From: an uncultured Actinomycetes bacterium
Lineage (GTDB): Bacteria; Actinomycetota; Thermoleophilia; Gaiellales; Gaiellaceae
Direction: 5' to 3'
DNA: 10,097 bases
Assembly (NCBI GenBank): GCA_903930195.1
Contig: CAIYXH010000074.1
Location: 1-10,097, forward strand
Part shown: piece by piece, positions 6,952-10,097 of the stretch
Position numbering within the stretch: position 1 is the first letter of the stretch
Layout: each line of letters begins with the position of its first letter
Translations under genes and position numbers: made by a program
Notes under the pieces: model-generated
Told to the model about the DNA's origin: nothing
Databases searched by the model: none
Seen by the model: the letters and a program-made list of their open reading frames with translations, nothing else

Positions 6952-8000
6952 CAGATCAGGCCGGCGTTGCGGAGGAGCGTGACGGCGAGCGACCCGTCGC
7001 CGAGCCGCGCGACGTCGATCGGGTTCGGCTGCAGCGCGGTGAACGGACGCCCGAGGGGCCCAGTGCCGAGCGTCGGCTCGGCGAGCGGATACTCGATCCC
7101 CGTCTCCGCGACGAGCTTCTGCGCCTCGGGCGTCGTCAGGAACGCGAGGAACTTCTGCGCCGCGGCCGGGTGCTTCGACGAGGCGAGCGCCGCCGCCCCG
7201 GCGACGAAGAGGACGTAGCCCGGATCCTTCGGCGCGAACGTCGTGATCTTCGCGTTCTTCGCCGCCGCGTTGTCGTGGAAGCGAAGCCAGTAGTACTCGT
7301 TGATCACGCCGAACGCGACGCGCCCCTGGTTGACGGCCGACTCGACCGTCTCGTCGTCGGGGTAGGCGTGATCGCCGGCCGTCGCCTTCATCGCCTTCAG
7401 CCAGGCCACGGTCTTCGGCTCACCGTAGGCGGCGACCATCGAGGTGACGATCGGCTGGAAGTCGACGTCGGCGGGCGCGAACGCCATCTTCCCGCGGTAC
7501 TTCGCGGCGGCGAAGTCGAGGATCCGGCGCGGCAGCTGCGACGAGGCGATCAGCTTCGGGTTGTAGACGATCACCGAGACCTGCGCCGAGAGCCCGAGCC
7601 AGCTCCCCGTCGCCGAGCTGTAGCCGTGCGGGACGGCGGCGAGCGTCGAGGCATCGACCTGCGCGAGCATCCCCTTGCTCGTCAGGTATTCGAGCGAAGG
7701 CGAGTTCTCGGAGAGGAAGAGGTCGGCCTTCGGATGCGAGCGCTCGACCTCGACGATCGCGTCGGCAAGCGTGTCCTCCTCGTTGCTGCGCATCTGCACC
7801 TCGATGCCCGTCTTGCGCTCGAAGGCCGCGACGAGCTGGGAGGCCTCGGGAACGTGCTGGCCGTTGTAGAGCGTGAGCGTGATCTGGCCCGCACCGCCGG
7901 ACGGGCCGCCGCAGCCGGCCGCGAGCAGCGCGAGACCCGCACCGAGCGAGAGAAGCGAGCCGCGCCTAAAGCGCGTACGGAGTCGGCTGGGTGTGAGCAC
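6951..8000 (-). CDS. fbpA: Ferric iron ABC transporter, iron-binding lipoprotein (FbpA-like)
   Basis: This exported binding protein would capture Fe(III) outside the membrane. The N-terminus has an Arg-rich n-region, a hydrophobic stretch and a lipobox ending LLAAGC with Cys30 (numbered from GTG at 8000), so it is predicted to be a lipoprotein. The mature part begins TLTLYNGQH (41-49), like Haemophilus FbpA. All four FbpA iron ligands can be matched from memory of that sequence: H49, E98 in LFLSEN, and the Tyr pair Y236-Y237 in INEYYW. Other family marks are VIVYNPKL, SSKHPAAAQKFLAFL and the C-terminal LLRNAGL. Two starts are possible, TTG at 8012 or GTG at 8000. GTG is preferred because it is the commoner start and shortens the overlap with the upstream dehydrogenase to 35 nt. 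Neither has a Shine-Dalgarno. Confidence 0.92.
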   Translation of the reverse strand: MLTPSRLRTRFRRGSLLSLGAGLALLAAGCGGPSGGAGQITLTLYNGQHVPEASQLVAAFERKTGIEVQMRSNEEDTLADAIVEVERSHPKADLFLSENSPSLEYLTSKGMLAQVDASTLAAVPHGYSSATGSWLGLSAQVSVIVYNPKLIASSQLPRRILDFAAAKYRGKMAFAPADVDFQPIVTSMVAAYGEPKTVAWLKAMKATAGDHAYPDDETVESAVNQGRVAFGVINEYYWLRFHDNAAAKNAKITTFAPKDPGYVLFVAGAAALASSKHPAAAQKFLAFLTTPEAQKLVAETGIEYPLAEPTLGTGPLGRPFTALQPNPIDVARLGDGSLAVTLLRNAGLI

Positions 8001-8739
8001 GGAGAGCAGCAATGATGCTGAACGCGACGAGCGTCGAGGTCTTCGGATTCTCGCTCGGCACGTTGTCGAGCTGCATCTCGAGCGAGCCGAAGCTCCCGTG
8101 CGCGGTCAGCACCGCCCGGTTCGCGCGCAGCGCCGGATCCGCGACGACGACCGAGCGGGTGCGGTCGAAGCCGAGGCCCGCGAGCGCCACCGCAGCGGCG
8201 ACGTTCGTCGAGGCCGGCAGTGTCCGGACGATGTCGCGGACGGGGCCGTCGAAGATGGTCACCGGGCCGGTCAAGGCGGCGGCCTCGTCGGCGGAGAGGA
8301 GTGTCTTTGCCGGCTTGCGCTGCTCGATCGTGACGGTGTCGAGTCCGGCTTCGGCGGCGGCGCGCAGCGCGTCGAGGCCGCCGACGGCCCCGCTCGGGAA
8401 GAGGATGCGCGCGCCCGAGGCAGCGGCGGCGGCCCGAAGGCGGGCGAAGAGCGCCGCGTCGGCAAGCGCGCCGATCGAGATGCAGACGAGGTCGAGGCCG
8501 GCTTCGAGCACCGCGACGCCGTGCTCGCTCACCGCCTCGTGCCCCGCCGCCTCGACGACGATCCCGCCGGGAAGCAGCGCCTGCTCGAGCTCGTCGAGCC
8601 GGCGGCCCGGGAGCCCCTCCTCGTCGCTGCGGCTGAGGAAGCCGTTGAGGACGAGACCCGGAACGGAGCCCGCCGCGAGCTGCTCGCCGACAGCGCGTCC
8701 GATCGCGCCCGCGCCGACGAGCGACACCGGACGGGTCAC
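7966..8739 (-). CDS. nadX: L-aspartate dehydrogenase-like protein (NadX family)
   Basis: NadX oxidises L-aspartate to iminoaspartate with NAD(P), feeding NAD synthesis. Seen here (257 residues from GTG at 8739): Rossmann motif GAGAIGR (9-15), VVEAAGHEAV (61-70), SGAVGGLDAL (116-125), RKP (141-143), NVAAAVALAGLGFD, ADPALRAN (200-207), GSFG and NPKTS (231-235). All are family signatures. In characterised AspDHs the segment after ADP reads N-x-H with a catalytic His; here it is N-R-A (A209), with a His five residues later (H214). Activity may therefore differ. GTG at 8739 is preferred because GAGG lies 8 nt upstream (8748-8751) and NadX proteins start just before the Rossmann loop; ATG at 8772 would add 11 residues. 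It is the first gene of the operon. No nadA or nadC is nearby, so a role other than NAD synthesis is possible. Confidence 0.82.
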   Translation of the reverse strand: MTRPVSLVGAGAIGRAVGEQLAAGSVPGLVLNGFLSRSDEEGLPGRRLDELEQALLPGGIVVEAAGHEAVSEHGVAVLEAGLDLVCISIGALADAALFARLRAAAAASGARILFPSGAVGGLDALRAAAEAGLDTVTIEQRKPAKTLLSADEAAALTGPVTIFDGPVRDIVRTLPASTNVAAAVALAGLGFDRTRSVVVADPALRANRAVLTAHGSFGSLEMQLDNVPSENPKTSTLVAFSIIAALRAHTQPTPYAL

Positions 8740-8779
8740 GGAAGCGGCCTCGGGCTCGGGTGCGTGCTCCATCGGATGT

Positions 8780-8806
8780 ATGACAATAGAGCAGCGCCGC
8801 TACGAT
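8780..8806 (+). promoter_or_regulatory. Putative promoter for a leaderless flavin reductase mRNA
   Basis: ATGACA (8780-8785, 5 of 6 to TTGACA) and TACGAT (8801-8806, of the TANNNT -10 type) are separated by a 15-nt spacer, which is short. The -10 ends exactly seven bases before the GTG at 8813, so transcription would start on the start codon itself. Such leaderless mRNAs are common in actinobacteria. On the opposite strand TATTGT (8788-8783) could be the -10 of the divergent nadX-like operon, giving a leader of roughly 37 nt up to GTG 8739. Confidence 0.42.
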
Positions 8807-8812
8807 CGCCTC

Positions 8813-9292
8813 GTGGACGGAGCAGAGCTACGGCGCCTGATGGGCTTTTGGGCCACCGGCGTCAGCGTGATCACGGCCGAGGGCAGCGAAGGCCCGTCGG
8901 GGGTGACCGCGAACGCCGTCAGCTCGCTCTCGCTCGAGCCGCAACTCGTCCTCGTCTGCTTCGACCTCAGCTCGCGCACGCTCCACGCCGTACGCGAGTC
9001 GGAGCGCTTCTGCATCAACGTGCTCGCCTCGACGCAGGAGCCGGTCTCGCGCGGCTTCGCGACGAAGCGCACGCAGGAGGAGAAGTTCGCCGAGGTGCAG
9101 CACCACTCCGACCACGGCGCGCCCGTGCTCGACGGAGCGCTTGCCTGGCTCGTCTGCGAGCTCGACTCCGAGTTCCGCCGCGGCGACCACGTGGTCGCGA
9201 TCGGCCGTGTCCTCGCCGGCGACGCCCGCGACGACGCCGAGCCGCTGCTCTTCTACCGCGGCAAGTACGGCCTCTTCGGCCCGCAGGCGTAA
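8813..9292 (+). CDS. Flavin reductase family protein (FMN-binding split barrel)
   Basis: This 159-residue protein is of the HpaC/flavin reductase-like type, which binds FMN and reduces free flavin with NAD(P)H to supply a monooxygenase. Visible family blocks are ELRRLMGFWATGVSVITA (5-22), GVTANAVSSLSLEPQLVLVC (30-49), FCINVLA (66-72), GDHVVAIGRV (124-133) and PLLFYRGKYG (144-153). GTG at 8813 is chosen because family members begin a few residues before 'LR..MG.FATGV', and because a TANNNT -10 box lies 7 nt upstream. ATG at 8780 would add 11 residues and put the start 7 nt from the alternative divergent ATG. There is no Shine-Dalgarno for either. No monooxygenase partner is in the window. It is followed by hairpin repeats. 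Confidence 0.88.
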   Translation: MDGAELRRLMGFWATGVSVITAEGSEGPSGVTANAVSSLSLEPQLVLVCFDLSSRTLHAVRESERFCINVLASTQEPVSRGFATKRTQEEKFAEVQHHSDHGAPVLDGALAWLVCELDSEFRRGDHVVAIGRVLAGDARDDAEPLLFYRGKYGLFGPQA

Positions 9293-9305
9293 CGGCCCTC
9301 TCGTA

Positions 9306-9329
9306 GGGACAGGTCGTCAGACCTGTCCC
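9306..9329. repeat. Palindromic hairpin repeat, copy 1 (possible terminator)
   Basis: The arms GGGACAGGTC (9306-9315) and GACCTGTCCC (9320-9329) are perfectly complementary over 10 bp around a GTCA loop. It starts 13 nt after the flavin reductase stop and lies between convergent genes, so it could end transcripts from both sides, although no T-tract follows. The second copy nearby suggests a dispersed REP-like repeat. Confidence 0.8.
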
Positions 9330-9380
9330 GGTGTTGCCCGTCGTGTCGTCTCGATCGCACCGGTTGCGCCACCTCAGCCT

Positions 9381-9404
9381 GGGACGGGTCTGAAGACCTG
9401 TCCC
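9381..9404. repeat. Palindromic hairpin repeat, copy 2 (possible terminator)
   Basis: The arms GGGACGGGTC (9381-9390) and GACCTGTCCC (9395-9404) enclose a TGAA loop. One pair is changed to G-T, which still pairs as G-U in RNA. The loop resembles the reverse complement of copy 1's loop (TGAC against TGAA), so the two copies appear inverted relative to each other, 51 nt apart. It lies 36 nt from the end of the convergent MaoC gene. Confidence 0.78.
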
Positions 9405-9436
9405 TCCAACGACGCTGGACATGTCCCGACAACGAC
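9399..9436. repeat. Imperfect short direct repeat beside hairpin copy 2
   Basis: TGTCCCTCCAACGAC (9399-9413) and TGTCCCGACAACGAC (9422-9436) match at 13 of 15 positions with a 23-nt period. Between them, overlapping the second copy, is the perfect palindrome GGACATGTCC (9417-9426), which may be a decayed third hairpin arm. It was probably generated by slippage or repeat decay. Confidence 0.5.
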
Positions 9437-9440
9437 AGCG

Positions 9441-9965
9441 CTACGAGACCGTCCACTCGGCGTCGGTGCCGGGGTGGTGCGACTGGGCTTCGGGGGCGTT
9501 GCGGGTGTAGATCATGAACGTCCGCTTGAACTCGATCACGACCTCGCGGTGCTGGTTGATGCCGCGGGTGCGGAGCGAGAGGATCCCGACGGTCGGGTTG
9601 CTCTGCGAGAGCCGCGTGGAGAGGATCTCGCTCTCGGCCCAGAGGGTGTCGCCGACGAAGACCGGCTTCGGGAGCGTGATGTCGGTCCACCCGAGGTTCG
9701 CGGTGGCGTTCTCGCTCGTGTCCGGAACGGTGAGGCCCGTGACGAGTGAGAGCGTGAACGCGCTGTTCACGAGCGGCTTGCCGAAGCGGGTGCTCTCGGC
9801 GTAGGGCGTGTTGAAGTGGATCTGGTTCGTGTTCAGCGTCAGGTTCGTGAACCAGATGTTCTCGGTCTCGGTGATCGTCCGGCCGAGCCGGCTGCGGAAG
9901 ACGTCTCCGACCGCGAAGTCCTCGAAGAACCGCCCGTGCCACTCCTTGGGTGCCGCCTCGCTCAT
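9441..9965 (-). CDS. MaoC-family acyl-CoA hydratase/dehydratase
   Basis: This 174-residue hot-dog-fold protein would add water to, or remove it from, an enoyl- or dicarboxyl-CoA. The opening FFEDFAVGDVFRSRLGRTIT (13-32), the hydratase-2 region NTNQIHFNTPYA (45-56) with H50, FGKPLVNSAFTLSLV (61-75) and LPKPVFVGDTL (98-108) are characteristic. The usual catalytic Asp of the D-x-N-P-x-H motif is Asn (N45). From memory this also occurs in the actinobacterial mesaconyl/itaconyl-CoA-type subgroup, so it does not imply loss of function. The ATG at 9965 overlaps the stop of the upstream CoA lyase (ATGA) and is preceded by an AGGAGAGGA stretch (9984-9976 on the minus strand), the best ribosome binding site on that strand. 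Pairing with a CitE-like lyase recalls Rv2499c-Rv2498c of Mycobacterium tuberculosis and suggests branched-chain or C5-dicarboxyl-CoA catabolism. Confidence 0.87.
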   Translation of the reverse strand: MSEAAPKEWHGRFFEDFAVGDVFRSRLGRTITETENIWFTNLTLNTNQIHFNTPYAESTRFGKPLVNSAFTLSLVTGLTVPDTSENATANLGWTDITLPKPVFVGDTLWAESEILSTRLSQSNPTVGILSLRTRGINQHREVVIEFKRTFMIYTRNAPEAQSHHPGTDAEWTVS

Positions 9966-10097
9966 CTGTTCTCGATCCTCTCCTGCTCGGCGAGCAGCCT
10001 GCGGGCACGTGTCACGACGGGAGCGTCGACCATCTTGCCGTGGAGCGCGATCGCGCCACGACCGTCCTGCTCGGCCTGCTCCGCGGCGGCGACGAGA
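9962..10097 (-). CDS. HpcH/HpaI-type CoA-ester lyase (CitE-like), C-terminal fragment
   Basis: The last 44 codons of a gene that enters from the right edge end in a TGA that overlaps the MaoC start (ATGA). The tail contains DGRGAIALHGKMVDAPVVTR followed by ARRLLAEQE. The 'G.MVD.PVV.RAR.LL' pattern is the C-terminal signature of HpcH/HpaI aldolase/citrate-lyase-beta proteins, which cleave or form malyl-, citramalyl- or methylmalyl-CoA-type esters. The catalytic barrel is outside the window, so substrate cannot be judged. The first base of the frame fragment is 10096; the partial 5' end is due to the window edge. Confidence 0.78.
   Translation of the reverse strand, partial: LVAAAEQAEQDGRGAIALHGKMVDAPVVTRARRLLAEQERIENR

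Larger units (their letters stand above)
9293..9440. other. Convergent intergenic region without genes
   Basis: This 148-nt spacer separates the flavin reductase (+) from the MaoC gene (-). It holds the two hairpin repeats and the short direct repeat listed separately. I see no coding frame with family signature, no tRNA-like fold and no T-rich terminator tail. Confidence 0.7.

Noticed and set aside
5923..7218. 431-codon plus-strand open frame opposite the permease and binding-protein genes
   Set aside because: The product is an Arg/Glu/Ala-rich string with no recognisable domain, antisense to well-conserved ABC genes. It is an artefact of high GC.
8012..8779. Long N-terminal extension of the flavin reductase on the plus strand
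   Set aside because: It is Ser/Arg/Ala-rich, antisense to the NadX-like gene, and the family domain needs only the part from 8813 (or 8780).
9306..9436. Repeats as a small CRISPR array
   Set aside because: There are only two hairpin copies in opposite orientation with one spacer of 51 nt, no regular direct-repeat/spacer pattern and no cas genes.
9486..9965. Asn in place of the catalytic Asp of the MaoC hydratase motif as evidence of a dead enzyme
   Set aside because: I recall the same substitution in functional-looking members of the mesaconyl/itaconyl-CoA-type subgroup, and H50 and the rest of the motif are intact, so it is more likely a subgroup trait.

Overview
The window is strongly GC-rich and gene-dense. 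Genes abut or overlap, start codons are often GTG, and most starts lack a Shine-Dalgarno sequence. Together with the gene types (a MaoC/CoA-lyase pair, a coclaurine-N-methyltransferase-like enzyme, leaderless-looking promoters) this fits a high-GC actinobacterial lineage, possibly Thermoleophilia-like. The lineage is an inference; there is no rRNA or other marker here.

Layout from left to right. (1) 1-306 (-): N-terminal part of a DsbA-family thioredoxin-fold protein running off the left edge. (2) 307-387: an AT-rich divergent intergenic region with a near-perfect 22-bp palindrome. (3) 388-1727 (+): a two-gene unit, a very compact DNA photolyase overlapping (ATGA) an MmcQ/YjbR-family protein. 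(4) 1724-8739 (-): one tightly coupled seven-gene unit. In transcription order it holds an aspartate-dehydrogenase-like protein, an FbpA-like ferric-iron-binding lipoprotein, a fused double permease, an FbpC-like ATPase, a YjbQ-family protein, an EntS-like MFS exporter and a CFA-synthase/coclaurine-N-methyltransferase-like SAM methyltransferase. The first junction overlaps by about 35 nt, the next four by 1-4 nt, and the last has a 5-nt gap. (5) 8740-8812: a divergent promoter region. (6) 8813-9292 (+): a flavin reductase that looks leaderless. (7) 9293-9440: a convergent intergenic region with two copies of a palindromic hairpin repeat. (8) 9441-10097 (-): a MaoC-family hydratase preceded by the C-terminus of an HpcH/HpaI (CitE-like) CoA-ester lyase, overlapping by ATGA.

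How the genes may work together: the central ABC genes form a complete periplasmic-binding-protein ferric iron importer, and the binding protein keeps all four FbpA iron ligands. Co-expression with an amino-acid dehydrogenase relative whose catalytic His is apparently replaced, a small-molecule N/C-methyltransferase relative and an MFS exporter resembles a 'make, export, re-import' metallophore unit. That reading is speculative. The MaoC plus CoA-lyase pair points to branched-chain or C5-dicarboxyl-CoA catabolism. Nothing in the window indicates phage, IS elements, CRISPR, tRNA or rRNA.
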